From the NCBI RefSeq assembly GCF_003347635.1, contig NZ_QDFY01000001.1:620001-684000 (forward strand): a DNA stretch of 64,000 bases. Direction: 5' to 3'. The stretch comes from Sphingosinicella terrae (GTDB lineage: Bacteria; Pseudomonadota; Alphaproteobacteria; Sphingomonadales; Sphingomonadaceae). The notes under the pieces were generated by a model that was given only the letters and a program-made list of their open reading frames with translations, had not been told where the DNA came from and did not search any database. This document shows, piece after piece, positions 8,935 to 18,758 of the stretch. Made by a program: the position numbers and the translations under genes. Every line of letters starts with the position of its first letter. Within the stretch, counting starts at the first letter, position 1.

Positions 8935-10061
8935 ACAACCCCGGTTTGGTCTTCACGATCGCTTCCTTCCTGCTCGTCATCGGGCCGCTCATCTTCATCC
9001 ATGAGCTCGGACATTATTTCGCCGGCCGCTGGTTCGGCGTGAAGGCGGAGGCCTTCTCGATCGGCTTCGGACGCGAGATGTTCGGCTGGACCGACCGGCG
9101 CGGAACGCGCTGGAAGGTCGGCTGGCTGCCGCTCGGCGGCTATGTCCGCTTCAAGGGAGACATGAACCCGGCAAGCACGCCGTCCGACGAGTGGCTGGCG
9201 CTTCCCGCCGCCGAGCGCGCCGAGACCTTCCAGTCGAAGAAGGTGTGGCAGCGCTTCATCATCGTCTTCGCCGGGCCGCTGACCAATTTCCTGTTCGCGG
9301 TCGTCGCCTTGATGATCGTCTTCGCCACGATGGGCTATCCATCGAGCGCGGCGATCGTTTCCGACGTCCAGCCGGGCAGTCCCGCTGCCGCTGCCGGATT
9401 CACGTCCGGCGACGAGGTGCTCGAGGTGAACGGCAACCGGATCGATACCTTCGCCGACCTCGTCTCCTATGTCAGCTTGCGCCCGGACCAGCCGATGCGC
9501 TTCGTGGTCGAGCGGGCAGGGCAGAGGGTCGAGGTGAATGCCGTTTCGCGGGCGGAGGTCAGGCGGGACGAGTTCGGCAACGAGGCCCGGATCGGCGTCA
9601 TCGGCCTCAGGACCAGTTCGTTCGAATATACGACCTTGCCGCTCCACCAGCTTCCGGGCGCGGCGATCAAGGCCACCGCCGACACGGTCGAGACGATGGT
9701 GGTCGCGCTCGGCCAGGTGGTGACCGGGCAGCGTTCGGTGAAAGAACTGGGCGGCCCGCTCAAGATCGCCGAAGTCTCGGGCCAGCAGGCCAGTCTCGGC
9801 TGGATCAACTTCTTCTGGCTGATGATCGTCGTGTCGATTAATCTCGGATTCATCAACCTCTTGCCAATCCCGCTGCTGGATGGCGGGCACCTGCTGTTCT
9901 ACGCGATCGAAGGAGTGAGGCGTAAGCCACTCAATGCCGAAGCCCAGGAATGGGCGTTCAGGACTGGGCTTGCGGTGCTGCTGGCGCTGATGATTTTCGT
10001 CACGTTCAACGACCTGGCCTCTTTTGGCCTCTTTACCCGGCTTGGCGGCTTGATCGGCTGA
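8931..10061 (+). CDS. rseP: RIP metalloprotease RseP (site-2 protease)
   Basis: An inner-membrane zinc protease that cuts membrane-spanning anti-sigma factors and signal-peptide remnants. The 376-residue protein has HELGHYFAGR in the first helix, one PDZ domain (about residues 135-210) and the NLLPIPLLDGGHL motif with the third metal ligand. The start is TTG 8931, overlapping the dxr stop; the next in-frame residues NNPGLVFTIASFLLV fit the family. It is located before bamA, as is usual in proteobacteria. Confidence 0.95.
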   Translation: MNNPGLVFTIASFLLVIGPLIFIHELGHYFAGRWFGVKAEAFSIGFGREMFGWTDRRGTRWKVGWLPLGGYVRFKGDMNPASTPSDEWLALPAAERAETFQSKKVWQRFIIVFAGPLTNFLFAVVALMIVFATMGYPSSAAIVSDVQPGSPAAAAGFTSGDEVLEVNGNRIDTFADLVSYVSLRPDQPMRFVVERAGQRVEVNAVSRAEVRRDEFGNEARIGVIGLRTSSFEYTTLPLHQLPGAAIKATADTVETMVVALGQVVTGQRSVKELGGPLKIAEVSGQQASLGWINFFWLMIVVSINLGFINLLPIPLLDGGHLLFYAIEGVRRKPLNAEAQEWAFRTGLAVLLALMIFVTFNDLASFGLFTRLGGLIG

Positions 10062-10137
10062 GATTGTTGGGGCAGGGCGAGCGACGACAGGGATCGGGCC
10101 GGCGGACCGCCGGTGAGTAATCAAAGGGCGGGGACGC

Positions 10138-12861
10138 GTGACGGCCAACCAAGCATTTCCCACAGGCAAGAAGTATTGCGCGGCGCTCCTCGTCGGCACC
10201 GTTCTCGGCGGCCTCGCCGTGCCTGCGAGCGCCCAGACCGCGCCGCCGGCGGCCACGGCGCAGATCCCCGACGTCGCCGCGCCTTCGCCGGTCGCGGCGG
10301 AGCCCGCCCGCACCATCCGCACCCTCATCGTGTCCGGCAATCAGCGCCTGGAGGCGGAGACCGTCCTTTCCTACACCGCGCTGCGGCCGGGCGAGCCCTA
10401 CAATAACGAGCGTCTCGACCAGGCGTTGCGGGAATTGCTCGCCACAGAATTGTTCGCCGACGTCCAGATCCGTGGCGTCGACACCGGCGACATCGTCGTC
10501 GAGGTGCGCGAGAATCCTGTCATCAACCGCATCATCCTCGAGGGCAATCGCCGGCTCAAGGACGACAAGATCGCCCCCGAGATCCGGCTTTCGCCGCGCC
10601 AGATCTTCACCCGCTCCCGGGCCCGCGCCGACGTCGCCCGGATCATCGAGCTCTATCGGCGCCAGGGCCGCTACGCCGCCCGGGTCGAGCCGCAGATCGT
10701 CGAGCTCGACCAGAACCGCGTCGACGTCGTCTTCGAGATCGACGAGGGGCCGCGCTCGAAGGTCCGCCAGATCAACATCATCGGCAACGAGCGCTTCGGC
10801 GACAACCGCCTCGTCCAGGAGATGGCGACGCGCGAGGCGCGCTGGTGGAACATCTTCGGGTCGAACGACACCTACGATCCCGATCGCCTCGCCTTCGACC
10901 AGCAGAAGCTGCGGCAATTCTATCTGACCCAGGGCTATGCCGATTTCCGCGTCGTGTCGGCCGTCGCCGAGCTGACGCCCGACCGGCGCGACTTCATCAT
11001 CACCTATGTCGTCGAGGAAGGCGATCGCTATCGGTTCGGACCGGTGAGCGTGCAGAGCGACATTCGCGACTTCAACGCCGAGCAGCTCCAGCGCACGCTG
11101 CCGATGGAGCAGGGCGACTGGTTCAACGCCCAGCAGGTCGAGGACACGGTCACCAGCCTCAACGAGCTCGCCGGTCTGTTCGGATACGCCTTCGCCGACG
11201 TGCGGCCGCAATATGACCGCGACCGCGAGGGCCTCACCATGGGGATCACCTTCCGGGTCGCCGAGACGCCGCGCGTCTATGTCGAGCGGATCGACATCAG
11301 CGGCAACACCGTCACCCAGGACAAGGTGGTCCGCCGCGAATTCCGCCTTGCCGAGGGCGATCCGTTCAACAGCGTCCGGGTCAGCCGCTCGCGCGACCGC
11401 ATCCAATCGCTCGGCTTCTTCCAGGAGAATCTGGAAATCACCCAGGAGCAGGGCTCGGCGCCGGACCGCGTCGTGCTCGGCGTCGCCGTCGAGGAGCGCG
11501 CCACCGGCGAGCTGCAATTCTCCGCGGGCTTCTCCAGCCTCGAGCGGTTCCTGGTAAACCTGTCGATCCGGCAGCGGAATTTCCGCGGGCTCGGCCAGGA
11601 GCTGCGCGCCGCGGTCAATTATTCGAGCTATTCGAAGTCGATCGAGCTCGGCTTCACCGAGCCCTATCTGTTCGATCGCAACATCGCCGTCGGCTTCGAC
11701 ATCTTCCGACGCGACCTGAACAGCTTCAACTTCTTCAACAACAATCGCGAGACCACCTACGAGCAGGTCAGCACCGGCGGCCAGCTCCGCGCCGGCGTGC
11801 CGCTCACCGAGAATCTGAGCCTCGCCCTGCGTTATGGCCTCGTCTACGACGAGGTGACGCTGTCCGAGGACGTCTTCTTCACCGATCCCGACGGGTCAGG
11901 GCCGCTGCCGCCGGTCTGCGATCCGTTCCGCGCCGGCCGCTATCTGTGCGACGTGATCGGCGATCGCCTGACCTCAAGCGTCGGCTATTCGCTGCTCTAC
12001 AGCACCCTGAACAACTCGATCCGCCCGACCCGCGGCGAGCGCCTGCTGTTCAGCCAGGATTTCGCCGGCCTGGGCGGCGACACCCGCTATCTGCGCAGCC
12101 GCTTCAACGCCGCGAAATACTGGAACGTCTGGAACAACTTCATTTTCTCGGTGTCGGCCGAGGGGGGCTACATCCACAGCTTCGAGGATGGCGGCCCCAA
12201 TCGCGATCCAGTGCGCCTCACAGACCGGTTCTTCCTCGGCAACCCGCAGATCCGCGGCTTCGACATTCGCGGCGTCGGCCCGCGCATCCAGCGCCTCTTC
12301 TATCTGACCAATCCCGACGGAACGCCGATCCTCGACGACGATGGCAACCCGACCTTCAACACCGACCGCAACAGCATCGTCGACGACTCGCTCGGCGGCC
12401 GAGCCTATTATCTCGGTCGGGCCGAGCTCGAGATCCCGCTCGGCGCCGGCGCCCGCGACCTCGGACTGCGCCCGTCGATCTTCGTCGACGTCGGCGCGCT
12501 CTGGGGCATTCGCCGCCCCGCCACCAACGACATCCCGCCTGGCGATCCGCGGCTGTTCCGCGACGTCCTGACGTCCGAGGGCCTGCGCCAGTGCACCACC
12601 GGCGGCGCCAGCCCGACGGTGACCCCGATTCCGACAGGCGCGAGCTGCCCGGCCGGCACCAATCTTCTGCAGACGCAGGTGCTCCAGCCCTTCCGCGAGG
12701 TGTTCCTCGGCAACACGCCGAGCCCGCGCGTATCGGTCGGCTTCGGCGTCAACTGGAATTCGCCCTTCGGCCCGTTCAGGATCGATATTGCCAAGGCGCT
12801 CATCTCGGAGCCGGGTGACGACACCAAGCTCTTCACTTTCAACGTAGGGACCGCATTCTGA
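10138..12861 (+). CDS. bamA: Outer membrane protein assembly factor BamA
   Basis: The central beta-barrel insertase of the outer membrane. The 907-residue protein begins with a GTG-initiated signal peptide (cleavage near VPASAQ). About five POTRA domains follow (residues ~60-430), then a 16-strand barrel. The conserved loop-6 motif reads IRGF within NPQIRGFDIRG, and the C-terminus ends in FNVGTAF with a terminal Phe as expected. Two long loops rich in Asp, Gly and Pro, one of them around residues 585-610 with two Cys, are species-specific. It overlaps the next gene by ATGA. Confidence 0.97.
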   Translation: MTANQAFPTGKKYCAALLVGTVLGGLAVPASAQTAPPAATAQIPDVAAPSPVAAEPARTIRTLIVSGNQRLEAETVLSYTALRPGEPYNNERLDQALRELLATELFADVQIRGVDTGDIVVEVRENPVINRIILEGNRRLKDDKIAPEIRLSPRQIFTRSRARADVARIIELYRRQGRYAARVEPQIVELDQNRVDVVFEIDEGPRSKVRQINIIGNERFGDNRLVQEMATREARWWNIFGSNDTYDPDRLAFDQQKLRQFYLTQGYADFRVVSAVAELTPDRRDFIITYVVEEGDRYRFGPVSVQSDIRDFNAEQLQRTLPMEQGDWFNAQQVEDTVTSLNELAGLFGYAFADVRPQYDRDREGLTMGITFRVAETPRVYVERIDISGNTVTQDKVVRREFRLAEGDPFNSVRVSRSRDRIQSLGFFQENLEITQEQGSAPDRVVLGVAVEERATGELQFSAGFSSLERFLVNLSIRQRNFRGLGQELRAAVNYSSYSKSIELGFTEPYLFDRNIAVGFDIFRRDLNSFNFFNNNRETTYEQVSTGGQLRAGVPLTENLSLALRYGLVYDEVTLSEDVFFTDPDGSGPLPPVCDPFRAGRYLCDVIGDRLTSSVGYSLLYSTLNNSIRPTRGERLLFSQDFAGLGGDTRYLRSRFNAAKYWNVWNNFIFSVSAEGGYIHSFEDGGPNRDPVRLTDRFFLGNPQIRGFDIRGVGPRIQRLFYLTNPDGTPILDDDGNPTFNTDRNSIVDDSLGGRAYYLGRAELEIPLGAGARDLGLRPSIFVDVGALWGIRRPATNDIPPGDPRLFRDVLTSEGLRQCTTGGASPTVTPIPTGASCPAGTNLLQTQVLQPFREVFLGNTPSPRVSVGFGVNWNSPFGPFRIDIAKALISEPGDDTKLFTFNVGTAF

Positions 12862-13484
12862 TGAACAAACTCACCTTCGGCGCGGCTGTTGCCGCGCTTG
12901 CCCTGATCGCCCCCGTGGCCGCCCAGGCGCAGAACATCCCGCCGGCGATCGTCGCCATCGTCGATCGCGACCGGATCGCGCAGAGCTGCACGCAGTGCGT
13001 CGCCGCCCAGCAGCAGCTCCAGGCTCAGGTCACTCAGTTCCAGCAGCGCGCCCAACAGCTCAGCACGCCGCTGCAGACCGAGGAGCAGGCGATCGAGACG
13101 GCGCTCCGCGCCCTGCCGCAGGGCGGCCAGCCCGACGCGGCGCTCCAGCAGCGCATCCAGACGTTCCGGACCAATCAGCAGGCCGCGGCGACTGAGCTCG
13201 GCCCCCGCCAGGAGCAGCTGCGCCGCAATCAGAGCTTCGTCGTCCAGCAGATACTGGAGCGTATGGACCCGCTGGTCGGCCAGGTCGTCCGCCAGCGCGG
13301 CGCCAACCTCGCCGTCGACGTCAGCACCACGCTCGCCCACAATCCGGCGCTCGACATCACCGATTCCGTCCTGCAGCTGATGAACGCCAACTCGACGGCG
13401 TTCAACGTCAACGCGCCGCCGCCGCAGCAACAGCCTGCGCAGCAGCCGGCCCAACAGCAGCAGCAGCGCCCGCAGGGCCGCTGA
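12861..13484 (+). CDS. skp: OmpH/Skp-family periplasmic chaperone
   Basis: A 207-residue secreted protein with a clear signal peptide (cleavage near AAQAQ), placed between bamA and fabZ exactly where skp/ompH sits in proteobacteria. The body is helical, Gln-rich and probably coiled-coil (residues ~45-150), consistent with the tentacles that hold unfolded outer-membrane proteins. The C-terminus is a low-complexity Pro/Gln tail. Direct sequence identity to E. coli Skp is low, so the assignment leans on context and architecture. Confidence 0.85.
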   Translation: MNKLTFGAAVAALALIAPVAAQAQNIPPAIVAIVDRDRIAQSCTQCVAAQQQLQAQVTQFQQRAQQLSTPLQTEEQAIETALRALPQGGQPDAALQQRIQTFRTNQQAAATELGPRQEQLRRNQSFVVQQILERMDPLVGQVVRQRGANLAVDVSTTLAHNPALDITDSVLQLMNANSTAFNVNAPPPQQQPAQQPAQQQQQRPQGR

Positions 13485-13972
13485 TGCTGGAACCGACCAG
13501 CGCCGCCGTCACGCCGTCCGCGCGAGCTCCGCTCGACGTCAGGCGGGTGATGGCGGCGCTGCCGCATCGGTTTCCGATGCTGCTCGTCGACCGCGTCGAG
13601 GAACTGACCGTCGACGAGAAGATCGTCGCCATCAAGGCGGTGACGATCAACGAGCCCTTCTTCACCGGGCATTTTCCCGACCGTCCGATCATGCCGGGCG
13701 TTCTCATCGTCGAGGCGCTGGCCCAGGCCGCGGGCGTCCTCGCCGTTGAATCGCTCGGACTCTCGGGAACGGGGAAGCTGGTCTATTTCATGGCGATCGA
13801 TGGCGCCAAGTTCCGCACACCGGTCGAACCCGGCGTTCTGCTCCGGCTGGAAGTCGAGTTCGTCCAGAAGCGCGCCAGCGTCTGCAAGTTCGCAGGCCGT
13901 GCCCTCATCGGCGACAAGCTTGCCGCCGAGGCCAATTTCACCGCGATGATCGCCGATCCGCCGAAGGATTGA
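13484..13972 (+). CDS. fabZ: 3-hydroxyacyl-ACP dehydratase FabZ
   Basis: Dehydrates 3-hydroxyacyl-ACP in type II fatty acid synthesis. The 162-residue hot-dog protein has [12 protein letters not shown] and the catalytic [20 protein letters not shown] with its His and Glu. The ATG overlaps the skp stop. It closes the plus-strand block; the next genes converge on it, with only 58 bases between. Confidence 0.97.
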   Translation: MLEPTSAAVTPSARAPLDVRRVMAALPHRFPMLLVDRVEELTVDEKIVAIKAVTINEPFFTGHFPDRPIMPGVLIVEALAQAAGVLAVESLGLSGTGKLVYFMAIDGAKFRTPVEPGVLLRLEVEFVQKRASVCKFAGRALIGDKLAAEANFTAMIADPPKD

Positions 13973-14030
13973 GGGCCGAAACCAGGCCCGGCCCAGGGCA
14001 TCTCGCTCCGCAGCGGCGCGCAGCCTCAGC

Positions 14031-14732
14031 TCACGCGGCCGGCTGCCAGACGCCGTCTCGCTTCTCGATCCCGAAAATATCCGCGATCCACGGCCCGGCG
14101 AAGATCGCCTGAGGAGTCCCGTCCGCCGCGATCTGCCCCTTGTCCATGACGATCAGCCGGTCGCCGAAGCGGGCGGCGGCGTCGAGATCGTGAATGGCGA
14201 CGAGCGCCGTCTGGTCATGCTCGCGCAGGCTGAGCTTCAGCATGTCCATCAGCCGGATCTGCCAGAGCGGATCGAGATTCGCCGTCGGCTCGTCGAGCAG
14301 CAACAGTCTCGGCCGCGGCGCCAGCGCTCGGGCGATCAGGACCCGGCTCCGCTCGCCGGTCGACAGACGGTCCACGCGGCGGTCGGCGACCGCCTCGAGG
14401 TCCAGGTCGGACATCGCCGCCAGGGCTTCCCCTTCGTCGGCGCCGCCGAGAAGGACGAGGTCACGCGCCGCCAGCGGCCAGCGAAGCTCTCGGGTCGCGG
14501 GAAGGTAGGCGATCAGCCGCGCGCGCCGTGCCGCGATCGCACGGCGGGGGTCAGCGCCGTCGATCCTCACCTCGCCTGCCGGGTGGCCGATGCCGGCAAG
14601 CGCGTGGAGGAGGCTGGTCTTGCCGCTGCCATTGGGTCCGATGAGGCAGGTCATCTCGCCGGCGGCGAGCGTCAGCCCGGTCTCGTCGAGACGCCCCGGC
14701 AGCGCGAGCCCGGTCGCTTCGAGCCGCATCAT
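14031..14732 (-). CDS. btuD: Vitamin B12 ABC transporter ATP-binding protein
   Basis: The 233-residue ATPase subunit. It has Walker A GPNGSGKTS, signature LSTGERSRV, Walker B LLLLDEPTANLDP and the H-loop His in VAIHDLD. It is the last gene of a four-gene operon led by a cobalamin riboswitch, which points to B12 rather than iron-siderophore import, although the FecCD-type families are hard to tell apart by sequence alone. The start is the first of two adjacent ATG codons (14732), overlapping the permease stop. Confidence 0.88.
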   Translation of the reverse strand: MMRLEATGLALPGRLDETGLTLAAGEMTCLIGPNGSGKTSLLHALAGIGHPAGEVRIDGADPRRAIAARRARLIAYLPATRELRWPLAARDLVLLGGADEGEALAAMSDLDLEAVADRRVDRLSTGERSRVLIARALAPRPRLLLLDEPTANLDPLWQIRLMDMLKLSLREHDQTALVAIHDLDAAARFGDRLIVMDKGQIAADGTPQAIFAGPWIADIFGIEKRDGVWQPAA

Positions 14733-15697
14733 GACGCGCCGAGCCGCCAGCGCATATGGGCGACCAGCCACAGGAAGAAGGGGGCTCCGAGCAAAGCGGT
14801 GACGACGCCGATCGGCAATGTCCTGCCGAGCGGCGCCAGCCGTGAGACGAGGTCGGCGGCGATGAGCAGCAGCGCCCCGATGGCGGCGGCGGGCAGGATT
14901 GCGCGGCCGGGATGACTGTGGCTGAGTCGTCGGGCGAAGATAGGCGCGACCAGGCCGATGAATCCTATCGCGCCGCAAATCGCGACGCAGGCCCCGACCC
15001 CGAGGGCCGTCAGGCAGACGATGCGGATACGCAGCCCCAATATGTCGTGCCCGAGCGACTGGGCGACCTCCTCGCCGAGCGCGAGGCTGTCCAGCGGCCG
15101 GACCAGCCGCAGCAGCCAGACGATCATGACCAGCGCCGGAACACCGGCAAAGGCGGTCTGGGCGAGGCTGCGATCGGCGAGCGAACCCATCAGCCAGTCA
15201 TAGGCGTCGTAGAATGCGAAGGGGGAGGGGGCGAGCGCCAGCGCCAGGGTGGTGAGGGCCCCGGCGAGCGCGCTGATCGCCAGCCCCGCGAGGAGCAGGG
15301 TCGCGGTCTCGGCGCGCGGGCCGGCGAGCAGCAGGAGCAGCGCCAGGGCGCCGAGCGCTCCGGCGACCGCGCCGACCGACAGCGCGATCGGCGAAGAGAA
15401 GCCGATCAGGTAGGCGGTCACCACCGCGCCGAGCGCGGCGCCGCTGGTCGTGCCAGTGAGGTCCGGGGACGCGAGCGGGTTGGCGAACAGCGCCTGGATC
15501 GCCGCACCCGATGCGCCGAGCGCGGCGCCGTAGATCAGCGCCAGCGCGGCGCGCGGCAGCCTGAGCTCGGCCAGCACGCCCCAGGCGAGGTCCCGATCCT
15601 GCTCGAACAAGGCGGCGAGCGGCGCCCAAGGCAGCAGCAGCGACAGGAGGAATGCCGCGACCAGCAACGAGGAGAGCAAGGAGAGCGTGGCCCTCAC
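14729..15697 (-). CDS. btuC: Vitamin B12 ABC transporter permease (FecCD family)
   Basis: A 322-residue inner-membrane permease with about nine to ten hydrophobic helices. Family motifs include LRLPRAALALIYGAALGASG near the N-terminus, NPLASPDLTGTTSGA, and the C-terminal GAIGFIGLVAPIFAR cytoplasmic loop that contacts the ATPase. The start is GTG 15697, overlapping the stop of the binding-protein gene. It partners with the genes on either side to form a BtuCDF-type importer. Confidence 0.9.
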   Translation of the reverse strand: MRATLSLLSSLLVAAFLLSLLLPWAPLAALFEQDRDLAWGVLAELRLPRAALALIYGAALGASGAAIQALFANPLASPDLTGTTSGAALGAVVTAYLIGFSSPIALSVGAVAGALGALALLLLLAGPRAETATLLLAGLAISALAGALTTLALALAPSPFAFYDAYDWLMGSLADRSLAQTAFAGVPALVMIVWLLRLVRPLDSLALGEEVAQSLGHDILGLRIRIVCLTALGVGACVAICGAIGFIGLVAPIFARRLSHSHPGRAILPAAAIGALLLIAADLVSRLAPLGRTLPIGVVTALLGAPFFLWLVAHMRWRLGAS

Positions 15698-16536
15698 CGC
15701 GCGAGCTCCCGCCGCAACCGCTCGACCTCGTCGATGAGGAGCGGACCCATGCAGGTCCAGCGCCGTCCGTCCGTGGCGAGGGTGCGTCCGGCGCGGGCGT
15801 GGCGGGCGGCAGGATGTTCGAGCCACTTCTGTTCGCCGGAATATTGGCCGACACGATAGTCGCTGCGCAGCAGCACGTCCGGTGGGCTGACGATGAGGGT
15901 CTCCAGCCCGACGCGATCGCCGGTCACCGGTCGCTGTGCGAGGCCGGCCAGCGCCATCCACTCGGCGCCCAGGCCGTGGGCGGCGTAGGTGCGCCCGCCT
16001 CCGCCAAGCCAGAGCGCGTCGCGGCGCGTCGCCGGGGGACTGGCCTCGAGCCGCGCCAGCCGCTGCAGCAGCGCCTCGCCGGCCGTCGGTCGACCGAGCG
16101 CCGCCGCCACGCGCCTGATGCTCCGCTCGACGTCGTCGAGGCTCTGCGAGAAGGGGAGGTCGAGGGTCGCAATGCCGAGCTGCTCGGCAATGCGCAGCCG
16201 ATCGCGTCCGCCGCCACCCACGGTGACGACGAGGTCGGGGCGGAGCGGAGCGACCGAAAGCAGGGTACCGTCGTTGCGGCGATGGCGGCGCCCGAGCCGC
16301 CACAAGGGTGTTTCCGCCTCGCTGCGGGCAAGATGGGTCACCGAGACGATCTGCTCGGGTGCGGCGAGCGCGAGCAGCAGTTCGTCGGTGCACAGATTGA
16401 GCGAGGCGACGCGCATCGGCCGGTCCGCGGGCACCGGGGCGGCCGCACGCACGGCCGCGGCCGGCGGCACGGCCGGGTCGCAGGCCGCCGCCGCCAGCGC
16501 CAGGCTAATCGCCAAAAGCGACGCGAAGACCCGCAT
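15694..16536 (-). CDS. btuF: Periplasmic cobalamin-binding protein (BtuF-like)
   Basis: A 280-residue protein with a signal sequence MRVFASLLAISLALAAAAC, whose terminal Ala-Ala-Cys could be a weak lipobox. It then has the BtuF/FepB-type fold: MRVASLNLCTDELLLAL, RPDLVVTVGGGG and LGIATLDLPFSQSLDDV. ATG 16536 lies inside the 3' end of btuB (32-base overlap), so translation is coupled to the receptor gene. Substrate inferred from the upstream riboswitch. Confidence 0.88.
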   Translation of the reverse strand: MRVFASLLAISLALAAAACDPAVPPAAAVRAAAPVPADRPMRVASLNLCTDELLLALAAPEQIVSVTHLARSEAETPLWRLGRRHRRNDGTLLSVAPLRPDLVVTVGGGGRDRLRIAEQLGIATLDLPFSQSLDDVERSIRRVAAALGRPTAGEALLQRLARLEASPPATRRDALWLGGGGRTYAAHGLGAEWMALAGLAQRPVTGDRVGLETLIVSPPDVLLRSDYRVGQYSGEQKWLEHPAARHARAGRTLATDGRRWTCMGPLLIDEVERLRRELAR

Positions 16537-18361
16537 GCACCGTCCGTCCCGCCGTATTATACCCCACCACGTCCTGATAGTCCGAGTCGAAGGCATTCTC
16601 GATCCGGCCATACAGCTCCAGCTGCGGCAGCACGCGCCAGCCGACATTCAACGAGGCGAGCGCATAATCACCCAGACTCACCGTCCGAGCCGGGAACAGA
16701 TCGAAATCGGTGTCACGGCGCGCTCCGACATAGGCGAGCGAAGCTCCCCAGCGCAGGCGGCCGCTCTCGCCATGGGCGACCAGGTTGGCGCTATGGCGCG
16801 GGCGGCGCACTTCCCTGACCAGGTCGGTGCCGGAGACGCGCTGCTCGCCGGCATCGATGAACGTGTAGTTTGCGCCGAGGACAAGCCATTCGGCATGGCG
16901 CCATTCCGCCTCGAACTCGATCCCGTCCCGGCGGCTGCGGCCGTCGGCGTTGGCGGTGCTGGACAGGAAGGTGTCGGGGTCGAAGACGTCGATGATCTCA
17001 TCGCGCAGTCGGGCGCTGAAGCCGGTCAGCCCGAGGCTCACGTCCCGCCCTTGCCACCGCAGGCCCACTTCCCAGGCGCGGGAGCGTTCCGGCCTGAGCG
17101 CCGGATTGCCGACGAAGGTGGCGGGGAAGAAGCCATAGAGGTCGTAGAAGGTCGGCTGCGCGATCCCCTCGCCATAGGCGCCATGAAGGACCCAGCCCCG
17201 GGCGGGGCGGACGAGCAAGGCGGCGCGGAAGGTGGTCGCATCGGCGAAGGCGCTGAAGCTGTCGTGGCGCACGGCGAGATCAGTGGCGACGACGTCGTTC
17301 CAGTCGGCCCGCCATTCGCCGACCAGGCCGGTCAGGCTACGCGAGCGCTCCTGGTCGGTCGCGCCGCCGAAGCCGGTGTCACGGGCGCGGAAATCCTCTG
17401 CCTGATGGTCGACCGCGGCGGTCATCCGATGGCGGCCGATCTGCCGCGTCACCTGGGCGCCGAGGCTCAGCCGATCGCCGAACGTGGCATTGACCGGCGT
17501 GTCGTCGAGACGATTGCGGTTGGCGCTGTCGAGATAGGCGACCTCCGCCTGCGCCGACCAGTCGTCCCACTCCCCGCGCGCCCAGGCGCGAACGGCGCCG
17601 ATCCGGTTCTCCGTCTCGTCGAGCGTGTCGGCGCGCAGGAAGGTGACGGGATCGCTCCCGTCAAACTCGCTGAGGCCCTCGATCCAGTAACCGACCGCGC
17701 CCAGCTCGACGGCGCCGGCATGGTGGACGGCCTTCGCGCTCAGCATGAGCTGATCGAAGCCGTCACGCTCACCGCCGGCGCCGAACGAGTCTATGCCGTC
17801 GCTGCTCTGCCAGCCGGCGGCGGCGGTCACGCCGGTGGTCTCGCTGCCAAGGGCGGCGCGGCCAAGCAGGCGGACGCTGTCGAGGCTTCCATATTCGGCA
17901 AGGCCGTCGAAGCCGCGGCGGCGCAGGGGATCGGCCGTCTCCGCCGCGATGACCCCGCCGAGCGCCTCCGCGCCCCATAGAGCCGATTGCGGTCCGCGGA
18001 CGATCTCGAGCCGCGCCAGGAGGTCGGCCGAGAGCAGCTCGAAGCGCGGCTCGTTGCCGGCGGCGGGGTCGTTGAAGCGGATGCCGTCGACGAACAGCAG
18101 CGTGTGGCCGGCCTCGGCGCCGCGCAGGCGCAGCTGCGTCTGCGTTCCCCGCGGCCCGGTGGTCGCCACGGACACGCCTGGGGTCAGCCTGAGCAAGTCG
18201 GCGGCCGAAGGCAGAGACAGGCGCTCGATCAGGGGTTCGGGCAGGATCGTGCTTGAAGCCGGTGCGGCGTCCGCGGCCGAGGGCTCGCGAGACGCGGTGA
18301 CGACGATCGCCGGCTCGGCCTGGGCCGCGGCGGCAAGAGCAATGATCGAAATAGGCAGCAT
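16505..18361 (-). CDS. btuB: TonB-dependent vitamin B12 receptor
   Basis: The outer-membrane gate for cobalamins, 618 residues. A short signal peptide (cleavage near AAAQA) leads directly into the Ton-box region EPAIVVTASREP and a plug domain (about residues 25-150, with LRLRGAEAGHTLLFVDGIRFNDPA). The rest is a beta-barrel. ATG 18361 is chosen over an in-frame TTG at 18376 because GGAGG lies eight bases before it. A cobalamin riboswitch 106 bases upstream indicates repression by B12. Confidence 0.93.
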   Translation of the reverse strand: MLPISIIALAAAAQAEPAIVVTASREPSAADAAPASSTILPEPLIERLSLPSAADLLRLTPGVSVATTGPRGTQTQLRLRGAEAGHTLLFVDGIRFNDPAAGNEPRFELLSADLLARLEIVRGPQSALWGAEALGGVIAAETADPLRRRGFDGLAEYGSLDSVRLLGRAALGSETTGVTAAAGWQSSDGIDSFGAGGERDGFDQLMLSAKAVHHAGAVELGAVGYWIEGLSEFDGSDPVTFLRADTLDETENRIGAVRAWARGEWDDWSAQAEVAYLDSANRNRLDDTPVNATFGDRLSLGAQVTRQIGRHRMTAAVDHQAEDFRARDTGFGGATDQERSRSLTGLVGEWRADWNDVVATDLAVRHDSFSAFADATTFRAALLVRPARGWVLHGAYGEGIAQPTFYDLYGFFPATFVGNPALRPERSRAWEVGLRWQGRDVSLGLTGFSARLRDEIIDVFDPDTFLSSTANADGRSRRDGIEFEAEWRHAEWLVLGANYTFIDAGEQRVSGTDLVREVRRPRHSANLVAHGESGRLRWGASLAYVGARRDTDFDLFPARTVSLGDYALASLNVGWRVLPQLELYGRIENAFDSDYQDVVGYNTAGRTVHAGLRVAFGD

Positions 18362-18466
18362 GTTCGGTTCCTCCAACGACGTTCACTGTCGTCTCGGAGG
18401 AGCCGCACGGCCGTTGCCGTCCGACGCCACGCACCGCAGGCTGATCCCGGCCGGGTGCGGACGACG

Positions 18467-18641
18467 GCGAAGGCAGGTCTCCTGACTCGCGGGTCCTTGC
18501 CTGAGCCGTCTCGGGTGGAAGACCCGAAATGGCTCGCTCCCCACTTGGAGGGGAGGGGCTCTCCGCTTACAGTTGCGGGCACAGCGCCGGATTCTCACCG
18601 GCTTCCCATTTTCACCGCCTTTCGAGGGGCGGCACCTTCGC
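18467..18641 (-). promoter_or_regulatory. Cobalamin (adenosylcobalamin) riboswitch
   Basis: Read on the minus strand, the element has a P1 helix GCGAAGG (18635-18641) pairing with CCTTCGC (18467-18473). It has the conserved core GGGAAGCCGGTGAGAATCC, then GCCCGCAACTG, and the 3' B12 box AGTCAGGAGACCTGCC (18471-18486). Spacing to btuB is about 105 bases, enough for a terminator or RBS-sequestering expression platform. By family knowledge, B12 binding should turn off the btuB-F-C-D operon. Confidence 0.95.
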
Positions 18642-18718
18642 GCGGCGAGCTAGAGCGTTCGTCCGAACCTTGTCAATCTCGGCCGCAGTCGCTAGATCGC
18701 CCCTCTGATTGCTCTCGA

Positions 18719-18736
18719 GGCTGGTCGGAACCAGCC
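18719..18736 (+). promoter_or_regulatory. Hairpin in rpmE leader
   Basis: GGCTGGT-CGGA-ACCAGCC forms a perfect seven-base stem with a four-base loop, 22 bases before the rpmE start and followed by an A-rich stretch. No strong Shine-Dalgarno sequence is visible before rpmE, so this stem may position or regulate ribosome entry. The role is inferred; only the dyad is seen. Confidence 0.35.
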
Positions 18737-18758
18737 AAAATCACGAAAGAACAACGAC

